From: a virus
Length of the DNA stretch: 32,352 bases
Strand: one strand, 5' to 3'
IMG/VR virus record: IMGVR_UViG_3300046004_000462
Span: 1-32,352 of that record
The position numbers and the translations under genes are program-made. The notes under the pieces are model-generated. The model saw only the letters and a list, made by a program, of their open reading frames with translations, was not told where the DNA came from and did no database searches. Below are positions 1 through 7,779 of the stretch, piece by piece. The first letter of the stretch is position 1. Each line of letters begins with the position of its first letter.

Positions 1-2186
1 GAATTGAGTATGCCACTTGCTGCCGCAGATGCTTGTTTCTTCAATGATTCCATCGATGCAGAACCGGCACTACTAATCAGAGAAGTCAATTCTGGTTTAC
101 TTACACCGATTGCACTAATAGAGGCTGCTTTTGCTTGCTCGAACTTATCAAGCAATCCAGGTTTAGCACCTGTTTGTTCTATTAGCGTGGTATTGAGTGC
201 TGGAATAGCTGCACCCACGTTTCCCATCTTATTAGTTTCTGATGCAATCAGATCAGAAATTTTTGCGGGGTCAGTGACGCCATCGATTGCCGCACGAAGA
301 AGTGCAGTTGCACCCGGAGGACACATACCGCGACGATTTAACTCATTGATTACCGCAGTCTGTGAATCGTTGGCTAGACCAAAACCAGACTTTAGGGATT
401 CGCCAATAAAACTTAACGATGCTGGATCAACTTTGCCGCTTGCCCCGGCTGCACCAAGCGCAGTACCTACCGCTTCTGTGGCAGTATTTTCAACATCGGC
501 TGCTAGTGAAGTAATCTGTTTTGCAAGCGATGTATTAGATACCTTGCTTACCGCAGAGGTTATACTATTTTTAGACGCAAGACTACTAATAGATGGAACT
601 TTGCTGGTAACTCCGCTAACTTTAGATGAAATGCTTGATATAGACTTCAATGCTGAAGTAGTATTTGCTGGCAATATACTTGACGCCGCGGTCAAGGCAT
701 CTTTAGCCTTATTGATTTCACCGAGTTTATCTTTGATTGTTGATGCTGCTATTCCCAGTCCAGCATCTAGTATTCCACCGATATCGGCAGGAATAATTCC
801 ATTTTTAACTAGTCCAGAAATGACTCCGTTTATGTTTTTACCAGATAGAACATCAGCCAGATCTTTAGCAGTCTCTATTAGAGCCTTGGTACTGATTTCT
901 GTTGTTGGTGCTCTTACGCCGGATTTTAGTAGTGGCTTATCGCTATTAGTTTCTTTTGGTTTTTCAGCAACCGCGTTATATCCAATATCATACCAATACT
1001 TAGAGTTGACGCCATCCGAATTCGATTTGATAACACCTTGGGCAAAACTAATAGCATCATCTAATTTTCCACAAAGCGCAACGGAAAGTAAGCCTGCTAC
1101 AGTTTCCTTAGAAGTGTTTTCATTCACAATCTTCGCATTGCTTAAATCTACGTATGCCTTCTTTAAATAATAATATGCTGCTTTATCTTGCATTTCTTCC
1201 GACGTAACGAAAGAAATCATGCTTCTTACGGCAGCCTCATGATTTAGAGGAATAGGATTGTATAAGAAGAAATACTGGATATTATTGCCGGCTTCTCTTT
1301 TGTAAGGTGCGAAGTCATATTCGCCTGCCCTATCTTGAACTGCCTCTGCGTATGACTTAACTCTTTCAGCGGCACCAGGACGATTGCCATTGATCTGAAT
1401 GCAATCTTCTGCCCATTCTTGTATTTCTGGTTTTAGAAAATCAATATCAATAAGTTGTGATATCGTCATTCTATATGCGCCGTATTCACCGCGATTGTGA
1501 ACCTTACGCCATATGTTTCTCTTACCGCCGACAACATATTTTCTAGAAATTGCTTGTTGACATGCCGTAAGAACTTTTACACAGTCTTCTTTTGTTAATT
1601 TGCCGGGCGAACCGATATCTGGTAATTTTGCGGCAGTAGTTTGATATCCAGAACTTGCCTTAGAAGTTTCAATCGTAGTAGGAACAGCCTTTAATACTTC
1701 AGTTGCTGCTTTAGAAACATTGAGAGGAACATCTGCAATCTTTAATGCGCCGGTTATCACTCCGGAAATATTTCCATTTGATGCTGCATTAAGAATGCTT
1801 AACCCATTTGATAATAATTTGCTAGTAGTTTTATCGATAACTCCACTCTTAGTAAGAGTTGCGAGCAACTTATTTGCATTAGAAACTGTATTTCCGGGCA
1901 GCGATGACGAAGAGACATTAATCTGTTTAGTTAAACTATTTGCACCCGTCTTTGAGAGTAAACCTACTGCCGCTAATCCGCTAGTTACTGCGGATAAGTT
2001 GGGAGTTTTTCCTTGTTCGATTGTGTTCGCTAAGGACAATCCAGATTTGACTGCCTTGGCCTGATCTCGTGACAAAACGCCAGCTGAAGACAGTGCATTT
2101 ACCGTTGAGGATAAATCAGGAAGTTTACCAGTTTTGACAGACTTGACTGCCGAGGTAATTAGACTGGTTGCTTGTAATAATGACAT
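1..2186 (-). CDS. Tail/baseplate-associated protein with lysozyme-like domain (3' end outside window)
   Basis: The reading frame is open from ATG at 2186 to the window edge, at least 728 residues with no stop. A Shine-Dalgarno CGGAG lies 7 nt before the ATG, and the gene starts 12 nt after the gp5-like gene ends. The N-terminal ~170 residues and the C-terminal half are Ser/Ala/Leu-rich helical segments with loosely repeated 'L..AG.....' units. In between is a compact domain (roughly residues 215-400). It carries RGEYGAYRM, a 'Q..A..YYLKKAY' helix and a 'TVAGLLSVA...YWYDIGYNAV' segment. This order resembles a lysozyme/transglycosylase-like domain common in phage tail proteins, where the usual text is 'GkYQmg...L...GY'. 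Whether it is catalytic cannot be told. The position after gp5 suggests a baseplate-tip or tail protein. Confidence 0.6.
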   Translation of the reverse strand, partial: MSLLQATSLITSAVKSVKTGKLPDLSSTVNALSSAGVLSRDQAKAVKSGLSLANTIEQGKTPNLSAVTSGLAAVGLLSKTGANSLTKQINVSSSSLPGNTVSNANKLLATLTKSGVIDKTTSKLLSNGLSILNAASNGNISGVITGALKIADVPLNVSKAATEVLKAVPTTIETSKASSGYQTTAAKLPDIGSPGKLTKEDCVKVLTACQQAISRKYVVGGKRNIWRKVHNRGEYGAYRMTISQLIDIDFLKPEIQEWAEDCIQINGNRPGAAERVKSYAEAVQDRAGEYDFAPYKREAGNNIQYFFLYNPIPLNHEAAVRSMISFVTSEEMQDKAAYYYLKKAYVDLSNAKIVNENTSKETVAGLLSVALCGKLDDAISFAQGVIKSNSDGVNSKYWYDIGYNAVAEKPKETNSDKPLLKSGVRAPTTEISTKALIETAKDLADVLSGKNINGVISGLVKNGIIPADIGGILDAGLGIAASTIKDKLGEINKAKDALTAASSILPANTTSALKSISSISSKVSGVTSKVPSISSLASKNSITSAVSKVSNTSLAKQITSLAADVENTATEAVGTALGAAGASGKVDPASLSFIGESLKSGFGLANDSQTAVINELNRRGMCPPGATALLRAAIDGVTDPAKISDLIASETNKMGNVGAAIPALNTTLIEQTGAKPGLLDKFEQAKAASISAIGVSKPELTSLISSAGSASMESLKKQASAAASGILN

Positions 2187-2198
2187 TAAATGCTCCGA

Positions 2199-3227
2199 TT
2201 ATGCTTTAGCAGACAACATTGCTGGTGTATATTGTCTAGAGAATTTATCAACTTTGGCGAAATTTTCTCTACCAAAGGCAGAACCTGTGCTAAAGTTGTC
2301 TCTGCCTCCAGTTGCATCTGTAATGATTTTGTTTGCTTCGCTCTGACTTCTCGCCGTTTTTCTGCCTCGAACCACTCCTCCACCCAAGCCTCGATATTGA
2401 TAGAAGGCAAAAAACGCCTTAACCGCCACATCTTGATCAGTAATCAACAAATCTGGATTAGCTATGATATCAACGCCAATAATTTGTTTAATCGCGGCAT
2501 AGTTTGCTCTACCCGTCAACTGATTTAGACCCTTACCTCTGTAATTCCATCCGTCGGTTCCGCCTTTATTACCATTTACGGTAGCATAGATGAAGTTGGC
2601 CAGACCCTGTGGATTATTGGCATATTTAACTGCCTGATCTGCTCTTTTCGGCCACACTTCTCTAATTCTTGCTGCGGAATAATTCATTTTTTCTGCTTTG
2701 GGCGTCAGACCACATTCTTTTTGCGCGAGTGCAACAAATGCGATAGCCATATAGTCATCATAACCAAGACTTTTTGCTGTTTGGAAAATCTTTTGGGCCA
2801 TTCCTTTGGCACTACCGGATACTTGAATATCTTGTGCGCCGCCTGGTGCACCTGCTGGATCAGAAGCACTGTTGCCACCTGCTGGTGCGCATGGATCACC
2901 TGCCGGACCGCCAGGTACCGCACCGACCGTGCCAAAAAACATGGGGTGCTGGCCGTCTGAGCCATCTGCAAAGAAACCTACGACCCACGTTCCGGTCACT
3001 ACGCCGTTCGCCGAGCCGCCGACCCCAGATATTGAGGGATTATTTGCGGGCATAATTGGGACAGCCCACGGCAAATCTTCTGTCGGTAGTAGCTCCGTGC
3101 TATCTATGTGATAACCCATGATACGAACACGGCATCTTCCGATGCGTAAAGGATCGTCGCGATCTTCGACCACGCCGAACCACCAGTAAAACTGGCCAAC
3201 ATTATTAGTTGTTCTATTATCCATCAT
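2199..3227 (-). CDS. 5: Baseplate central spike/hub, gp5-like with GH19-type lysozyme domain
   Basis: 342 residues. The N-terminal ~100 residues look like the gp5/VgrG OB fold: 'FYWWFGVVEDRDDPLRIGR', a 'DLPWAVP' segment and 'GFFADGSDGQHPMFFGTV'. A Gly/Pro/Ala-rich linker follows (about 103-140). Residues 141-340 then form a glycoside hydrolase family 19-like muramidase/chitinase domain: AQKECG with the presumed catalytic Glu171, NYSAARIREVWP, and the signature YRGKGLNQLTGRANY (229-243). T4 gp5 instead carries a T4-lysozyme fold in the equivalent place, so the enzyme module appears to have been exchanged. No triple-stranded beta-helix repeat follows, so the protein is shorter than T4 gp5 (575 aa). 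ATG ATG starts 11-14 nt after a GGAG. A late-promoter-like octamer lies just upstream. Its role would be piercing and local digestion of the cell wall at injection. Confidence 0.85.
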   Translation of the reverse strand: MMDNRTTNNVGQFYWWFGVVEDRDDPLRIGRCRVRIMGYHIDSTELLPTEDLPWAVPIMPANNPSISGVGGSANGVVTGTWVVGFFADGSDGQHPMFFGTVGAVPGGPAGDPCAPAGGNSASDPAGAPGGAQDIQVSGSAKGMAQKIFQTAKSLGYDDYMAIAFVALAQKECGLTPKAEKMNYSAARIREVWPKRADQAVKYANNPQGLANFIYATVNGNKGGTDGWNYRGKGLNQLTGRANYAAIKQIIGVDIIANPDLLITDQDVAVKAFFAFYQYRGLGGGVVRGRKTARSQSEANKIITDATGGRDNFSTGSAFGRENFAKVDKFSRQYTPAMLSAKA

Positions 3228-3249
3228 AGTATAAGTAACTCCATTAATC

Positions 3250-3257
3250 TATTTATT
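3250..3257 (-). promoter_or_regulatory. Late-promoter-like octamer AATAAATA
   Basis: Minus-strand AATAAATA differs at one position from the T4 late promoter TATAAATA. It lies about 22 nt upstream of the gp5-like ATG and overlaps the stop codon of the gp27-like gene. The distance suits a short late leader. The sequence is AT-rich and short, so chance occurrence is possible. Confidence 0.35.
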
Positions 3258-4866
3258 TGCTTGGAGCCGGGGTTGGAGCCGGTGAAGGAGGATTAGTTGT
3301 TGCTGGCGCGGCGGCAGGAGCAGCCGATGCTTCTTCGGCTACAAGTTCTTTCAAATAAGAATCCTTAGCAATTTCACAAATCATATTATGTCTCAATTTT
3401 GTAATTTGATGATGTATCGCAGTTATCATATAATATCCACTTATCCATATATCTTTAACACTGTCCTCATCCGTTTCACCATTTCTGCCAGACCCAACGG
3501 AAGGGTAATCGAAATCTACGATTGTACCAACTTCCATGTCTGTTCTACCAGGAATAGTAATTTTCATTTTCATGGTAGAAATGTCGGAAAATAGACTATT
3601 TCGTTGTTGAACATATTTTTCAGGATGAAGATTCATCAATTCCGGGTCTGTGCTATCTAGAACACCAGGATGTATAGACTCAATAAAAACTTTACTGTCG
3701 GATGAGCGAATGACTGTAGCCGGAAAAATTGAATTATATTTCTTGCTTTCATCCAGAACTAGACCCGTTTGACCGGGCGCAGATTTATAACTACCTAAAT
3801 GAGGATATTTCTGAAACTCAAACCCGTGATCGTATGACGTTGCCACATATTCTTTCTTGACTACATCTAATGTGAAAAGAGAGCTTGCAAAATGCCCCAA
3901 GTCTTGACCTTTAAGAACATCAACGTTTGATAGAAACTCTAGATTTTCAACGTGAGAATATGCCAAGCGAATTGCATTTTCTCCTAGTTGTTCTGCCTCA
4001 TATTTCTTACGATACTTCAACTTCGACATAATAAAGCCAACCGACATCTGCGATCTAATTAGATCGTTTATAGAACACATGTAAAAACCTTTGGTCGTCT
4101 CATAAAATAGAAACGTCGGCGCATCGGTAACATTTGTTCCCAATGCTCGTTTTGATAGATAACCCATTATTTGAAATGGTGTCCACATAGGAGGTAATAA
4201 TGAAACCTTAGAAGTATGTGGAGTATCGCCGATAGTAAAGTCAGATTTGGGAGCAGTTGCCGCCGTGTTCTTATCGTTCAAGTATCTAGGAATATCCTTG
4301 AACGAATCCTCAAAAACTTTTGCTGCTATTTCATCTGTTGTACCTTCATACTTCTGGCACAAATATGAAATATTATCTACCATACCTTCCATCGAAATGA
4401 AGTGCAGAGAATACAATTGTTCTTTGTCTTCATTTGACAAAAATCTATTCTTGATAGCATATACAGCAAATGATTTTTGTATTTTATTTGTTGGATCGTA
4501 AGGCGCCTGCGCCAACTGAGGAGTAGAAACATCCAGAGTTAATATTTCATCGCCAATTAGAGGAACTTTTTCTATCAGGTTTTGTGTGTCACGAATAATG
4601 ACATTTCCATGTAAGCAGGGAGAGAACATATCTTCATAGATATTGATTTCGACCACGAAGTCTCTAATATCAATAATGCCGCCGTTAGTAACTAGCAACA
4701 CCTCGTTGTAAATAACATCGCCTGCTTTTTGCAGAATCGCAGGATTCAGGTCAGCAAAAGCCTTCTCATCGAAATCATCTTCATTCGAAAAAAGATCCGC
4801 ATCACCTTCATAATCCGGATCTCCCTTGGGCTTAGATGCACCCAAATAACTAAGAAAGTCTACCAT
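3253..4866 (-). CDS. 27: Baseplate hub subunit, gp27-like
   Basis: 537 residues, with AAGG 8 nt before the ATG. The N-terminal ~65 residues are acidic. The body contains 'RDFVVEINIYEDMFSPCLHGNVIIRD' (about 67-92) and, near the C-terminus, 'GTIVDFDYPSVG' and 'DIWISGYYMITAIHHQITK'. These are typical of the gp27-type hub barrel in T4-like phages of aquatic bacteria. The last 30 residues are Ala/Pro-rich and probably disordered. T4 gp27 is 391 aa, so this version has extensions. Lying between gp53 and the gp5-like spike gene fits a hub trimer that carries gp5. Family-level identity is fairly sure; the residues contacting gp5 cannot be assigned. Confidence 0.75.
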   Translation of the reverse strand: MVDFLSYLGASKPKGDPDYEGDADLFSNEDDFDEKAFADLNPAILQKAGDVIYNEVLLVTNGGIIDIRDFVVEINIYEDMFSPCLHGNVIIRDTQNLIEKVPLIGDEILTLDVSTPQLAQAPYDPTNKIQKSFAVYAIKNRFLSNEDKEQLYSLHFISMEGMVDNISYLCQKYEGTTDEIAAKVFEDSFKDIPRYLNDKNTAATAPKSDFTIGDTPHTSKVSLLPPMWTPFQIMGYLSKRALGTNVTDAPTFLFYETTKGFYMCSINDLIRSQMSVGFIMSKLKYRKKYEAEQLGENAIRLAYSHVENLEFLSNVDVLKGQDLGHFASSLFTLDVVKKEYVATSYDHGFEFQKYPHLGSYKSAPGQTGLVLDESKKYNSIFPATVIRSSDSKVFIESIHPGVLDSTDPELMNLHPEKYVQQRNSLFSDISTMKMKITIPGRTDMEVGTIVDFDYPSVGSGRNGETDEDSVKDIWISGYYMITAIHHQITKLRHNMICEIAKDSYLKELVAEEASAAPAAAPATTNPPSPAPTPAPSK

Positions 4867-4870
4867 TATA

Positions 4871-5365
4871 TTACCTTGAAATCAATGTTTGGAATTTGGT
4901 TACGAATGAACTAAGATACTTGGGTTCTAAAATCTGGACTTCTCTCTTAGCATCATTCAGTATTTCTTCATATTCGATATTCGTAACTGCGATTTTATTT
5001 TCAGTATAGCTAGATTGTACCGTGATACCGTCATCGCTTTCATAGTGATGGACATCGTATAGTCCTTCTAGCCCGCCATATTTTAGTTTACTGTATTCAA
5101 TCAAATCTGCACCCGACTTAGGCCATTCTTCTCTAATGTCAACGATGTTATTTAAAATCATAATAACCCAGTGATATGTAGGTGAACCATAATATAAGTC
5201 ACTGACTTGCTCAACTGTGTATCCTTCAGGAATAGTTACTGTCTCTAATTCGGAATAATGTGTCGCAAACGTATTTGTGTAAACTCGTCTGAAAATATCC
5301 GTGACATACTTATATTCATTTCCAATTTTAAGCATACCTGATGGAAAATTAGTAAAATATGTCAT
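4871..5365 (-). CDS. 53: Baseplate wedge subunit, gp53-like
   Basis: 164 residues (T4 gp53 is 196). It opens with the family hallmark 'YFTNFPSGMLKIGNEYKYVTDIFRRV', then 'PEGYTVEQVSDLYYGSPTYHWVIMILNNIVDIREEWP' (about 47-84), which matches the gp53 core: a LysM-like segment followed by 'YG.p.yHW.I...N...d...eWP'. gp53 joins neighbouring wedges and completes the T4 baseplate hexagon. The gene sits 4 nt upstream of the gp27-like gene and 2 nt downstream of the tube-cap gene, so the three are almost certainly cotranscribed. Confidence 0.85.
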   Translation of the reverse strand: MTYFTNFPSGMLKIGNEYKYVTDIFRRVYTNTFATHYSELETVTIPEGYTVEQVSDLYYGSPTYHWVIMILNNIVDIREEWPKSGADLIEYSKLKYGGLEGLYDVHHYESDDGITVQSSYTENKIAVTNIEYEEILNDAKREVQILEPKYLSSFVTKFQTLISR

Positions 5366-5367
5366 GA

Positions 5368-6558
5368 TTAATATCCCAGCTTTGAACGTTTGTTTGTGAG
5401 AGTTTCGAGTTCGGTAAATTCAAGTCTAATAGTAGCTTCTGTTGGCATACCGCTAGTTCCTTGAAAAGTGGTGAACCCATCTGCACCATAATCGATATTC
5501 ATTCCTGTCAGGGCACAATTTGATATTCTTCTGACCCAGGTGTTTTCTGCGCCAGACTTATGGTAAATTACAATTAAAAACTCGGAAGGATAAATCAGAA
5601 ATACGCCAGCATTACTAGGTTCTGGATGCATATGTTCAAGAAATGTCCCAATAATACCACCGACGCCACCCCTGGCCTCCGATTTACCAAAAACTGTTAA
5701 TCCTTCTTCATATGTTCTGGGTGCAAATTTATATTCAAAACCAAATTTTCTGAATCCCATATTTTTAAACAACTGCTCTTTATACGGGTTCTCTACTGTT
5801 TTTGATGTAGCTTCTTTTAAGTTTGTAACCTGATTTCCGCCAATTGCACCTGCAAGACTTGCTAATTTTCTGGCTGCTAATGCACCAACATCGGTACCGA
5901 CATCTCCTAGTGAGGCTTCTCCACTAAAGTTGCCCGTTGCCGCGGCGCCGACAAAACCTCCTATATCGGCAACATCATAGTTTGCCGAATAACCGTAGCT
6001 AAGTTTATCTTGAATGCCTAAAACAATTGCTTTAGAACCCATAATCAATCTTCTTGCGCCTATACCATTAAGAGCCGCACCAGCTGCCACCCCGGCAGCT
6101 ATACCCAGTGCCGCTGTGACACCTGCTGTTCCAACGGCACCAGATTTGAAGAAGTTTGATAAACCACCTTTAGCGCCCATAATACTCTTCAATCCTGCAA
6201 GACCAGCAGTACCTAATGTTTCGGCAGCAAGTTTTCCACCTAGTGCAGCACCAGCGGCTGTTGCATGTTCTGCATCAACTCTTTGTTGGCCTGAAGTTTC
6301 AAAAATAGTACCTCTATTACCAAGTGCAGTTGCCGCGCTGGTACCTTCTCTAACAAGAGGATAAAAAGCTATCCAATGTGTGTGTTCACTTTGGTCGTTA
6401 ACAGTAGCTAAACTTTCCGGATATGTAAATGTCTTGGACGCTTTACTTGCTTTACTAAATGGATCGACCATACCCTTTTGGTCTCTATTAAATCTTCCTG
6501 GAGTAGGAGAAGAAGAGGACTGCTTTGGGCTTGCCGGCTCTCTTTTTTGTTCTGCCAT
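5368..6558 (-). CDS. Baseplate tail-tube cap/junction protein, gp48/gp54-like
   Basis: 396 residues. The N-terminal ~40 residues are Ser/Pro/Lys-rich. 'FTYPESLATVNDQSEHTHWIAFYPLVRE' follows, then a long Ala/Gly-rich, partly hydrophobic insert (about 80-190). The C-terminal half has the tube-cap pattern: 'FGFEYKFAPRTYEEGLTVFG', 'FLIYPSEFLIVIYHKSG', 'NCALTGMNIDYGADGFTTF' and the closing 'ATIRLEFTELETLTN...GY'. gp48 and gp54 are related and the choice between them is uncertain; the plus-strand gene at 7779 could be the gp54 counterpart. A perfect late-promoter octamer lies 35 nt upstream of the ATG. The glycine/alanine-rich insert is unusual for a tube cap and might interact with the tape measure or membrane. 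Confidence 0.7.
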   Translation of the reverse strand: MAEQKREPASPKQSSSSPTPGRFNRDQKGMVDPFSKASKASKTFTYPESLATVNDQSEHTHWIAFYPLVREGTSAATALGNRGTIFETSGQQRVDAEHATAAGAALGGKLAAETLGTAGLAGLKSIMGAKGGLSNFFKSGAVGTAGVTAALGIAAGVAAGAALNGIGARRLIMGSKAIVLGIQDKLSYGYSANYDVADIGGFVGAAATGNFSGEASLGDVGTDVGALAARKLASLAGAIGGNQVTNLKEATSKTVENPYKEQLFKNMGFRKFGFEYKFAPRTYEEGLTVFGKSEARGGVGGIIGTFLEHMHPEPSNAGVFLIYPSEFLIVIYHKSGAENTWVRRISNCALTGMNIDYGADGFTTFQGTSGMPTEATIRLEFTELETLTNKRSKLGY

Positions 6559-6562
6559 TTCT

Positions 6563-6570
6563 AATAAATA
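6563..6570 (+). promoter_or_regulatory. Late-promoter-like octamer AATAAATA (toward gp4)
   Basis: Plus-strand AATAAATA, one mismatch from T4 TATAAATA, lies 51 nt upstream of the preferred gp4 start at 6621 and 30 nt upstream of the alternative start at 6600. It is the only promoter-like element before the plus-strand morphogenesis operon. It faces the perfect minus-strand octamer 22 bp away. Confidence 0.4.
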
Positions 6571-6592
6571 TCCTATTGGGGTTAGTTTGGAC

Positions 6593-6600
6593 TATTTATA
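6593..6600 (-). promoter_or_regulatory. T4-type late promoter TATAAATA (toward gp48/54-like gene)
   Basis: Exact minus-strand match to the T4 late promoter TATAAATA, placed 35 nt upstream of the ATG at 6558 and inside the 41-60 bp divergent intergenic region. The position is right for a late leader of about 25-30 nt. A gp33 co-activator gene is present in the window, as expected for this type of transcription. Confidence 0.65.
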
Positions 6601-6620
6601 TGGCATACACGAAGGAGACT

Positions 6621-7055
6621 ATGAAAGGTCTCTACAAAATACAATATCCTAAGAAGTATTTAGGTGATCCTAGTAGAATTATATATCGTTCTAGCTGGGA
6701 ACTAAAGTTCATGAAATGGTGCGATAGTAATCCCAACATATTAGAATGGGGTTCAGAAGAACTTGCTATTCCTTATTTGTCGCCAAAAGACAATAGGGTT
6801 CATCGTTACTTCGTGGATTTCTACATTAAGGTAAAAGAAAACTCAGGTGATGTTAAGAAATACTTAATAGAAATCAAACCTGCAAAGTTCGTTAGAGAAC
6901 CAAAAATTCCAAAAAGAAAAACTAAACAATTTCTTAATGAGGTTATTACTTGGGGAGTAAATCAAGCCAAATGGAAATATGCAACTGAATTTTGTAAAGA
7001 TAATGGATGGGAATTTCTTATATTAACCGAGAAAGAACTTGGAATTAAAGCATAA
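6621..7055 (+). CDS. 4: Head completion protein, gp4-like
   Basis: 144 residues from the ATG at 6621 (T4 gp4 is 150). This start is preferred because AAGGAG lies 4 nt upstream. An in-frame ATG at 6600 would add seven residues but has no good ribosome binding site. Family signatures are 'YPKKYLGDPSRIIYRSSWELKFMKWCD' (about 7-33), 'ILEWGSEELAIPYLSP' and 'HRYFVDFYIKVKE', with 'YLIEIKPAK'. This pattern resembles a small nuclease-fold protein. gp4/gp50 proteins act at the end of head filling, before tail joining. It is the first gene of the plus-strand morphogenesis operon. Confidence 0.85.
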   Translation: MKGLYKIQYPKKYLGDPSRIIYRSSWELKFMKWCDSNPNILEWGSEELAIPYLSPKDNRVHRYFVDFYIKVKENSGDVKKYLIEIKPAKFVREPKIPKRKTKQFLNEVITWGVNQAKWKYATEFCKDNGWEFLILTEKELGIKA

Positions 7056-7058
7056 ATA
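7051..7058 (+). promoter_or_regulatory. Late-promoter-like octamer CATAAATA
   Basis: CATAAATA, one mismatch from TATAAATA, overlaps the gp4 stop and lies 18 nt before the next start codon. It is followed by a strong AAGGAG ribosome binding site at 7065-7070. It could supply extra late transcription of the downstream tail genes. With one mismatch it is only a candidate. Confidence 0.35.
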
Positions 7059-7075
7059 TAGACTAAGGAGATTAA

Positions 7076-7201
7076 ATGATGGCTAAAGCAGCAGGAAATT
7101 CAAAGACAGTATTTGCGCCTCGCCGCAAGGGTGTGAAACTAAGCACGATGAACAAGCATAAGCGCCGCAATTTTAAAAAGTATAGAGGTCAGGGCCGTTA
7201 A
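7076..7201 (+). CDS. Small highly basic protein, 41 aa
   Basis: Starts ATG ATG at 7076/7079, with AAGGAG 5-8 nt upstream, and ends in a TAATG overlap with the next gene. These are strong signs of a translated gene. The product has 41 residues, about a third of them Lys/Arg, ending in 'MNKHKRRNFKKYRGQGR'. The C-terminus resembles the short Lys/Arg-rich COX24/AURKAIP1 (mitochondrial ribosomal mS38)-type motif, but this is a weak visual likeness. It could bind DNA or RNA, or act as a packaged basic peptide, being embedded among head and tail genes. Function unknown. Confidence 0.75.
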   Translation: MMAKAAGNSKTVFAPRRKGVKLSTMNKHKRRNFKKYRGQGR

Positions 7202-7779
7202 TGCCATCAAATAACGCCTTTCAGAAACTTCGTGCGCAAGTAGGAGATGGACAGAAGTCCATTGACTGGTATATGCGCAATGTCAGAGGCTTAGTTGGTG
7301 CAAGAGTTTCTGGAAACACAGTGATGCAATCTGATATCGGCAGTCTTACTAGTAAAGTAGAGATTGGCGCGATGTATATGTATTTCTATGATCCAAAGTT
7401 AAAAGCCCAACTTCCTTTCTATGATACCTTTCCCTTGGTATTGCCGTTCGGTCCAGCTAAAGGCGGCTTCTATGGTATTAACGTTCACTATTTGCCTTAC
7501 CTGTTAAGAGCAAAAGTTTTGGGTGAATTGATGAACTTTGCGGATTCCAAGACGCTTACCCCAACCAGCAAAATGCGCTTGTCATATAATCTTTTAAATA
7601 GTCTACAAACAGCAGCCGAAATTAAACCTTGCATCAAACATTATTTGACCACGCATGTAAGGTCGCAATTCATGAAAATTAATCCTGCCGATTGGAAGGC
7701 AGCGATATTCTTACCAGTTGAAGCGTTTGTTGGTGCAACTAAAGAATCCGTTTTCAGAGATACTAGGAGCAAGATTTAA
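7201..7779 (+). CDS. Conserved T4-like phage structural protein (possible head-tail or DNA end-protector role)
   Basis: 192 residues, start overlapping the previous stop (TAATG) and stop overlapping the next start (TAATG). Recognisable stretches are 'MYMYFYDPKLKAQLPFYDTFPLVLPFG' (about 58-84), 'GFYGINVHYLPYLLRAKVL' and 'IKPCIKHYLTTHVRSQFMKI', ending 'AIFLPVEAFVGATKESV'. I recognise this as a family recurring in aquatic T4-like phages, but I am not sure of its established name. A gp2-type DNA end-protector or other head-tail completion role is possible from its place after gp4. No catalytic motif is seen. Gene confidence is high; function is tentative. Confidence 0.7.
   Translation: MPSNNAFQKLRAQVGDGQKSIDWYMRNVRGLVGARVSGNTVMQSDIGSLTSKVEIGAMYMYFYDPKLKAQLPFYDTFPLVLPFGPAKGGFYGINVHYLPYLLRAKVLGELMNFADSKTLTPTSKMRLSYNLLNSLQTAAEIKPCIKHYLTTHVRSQFMKINPADWKAAIFLPVEAFVGATKESVFRDTRSKI

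Noticed and set aside
4-1170. Plus-strand open frame of 388 codons, and a similar one at 1720-2064
   Set aside because: Antisense to the continuous minus-strand gene that runs from 2186 to the window edge; no ribosome binding site and composition of a reverse-strand shadow.
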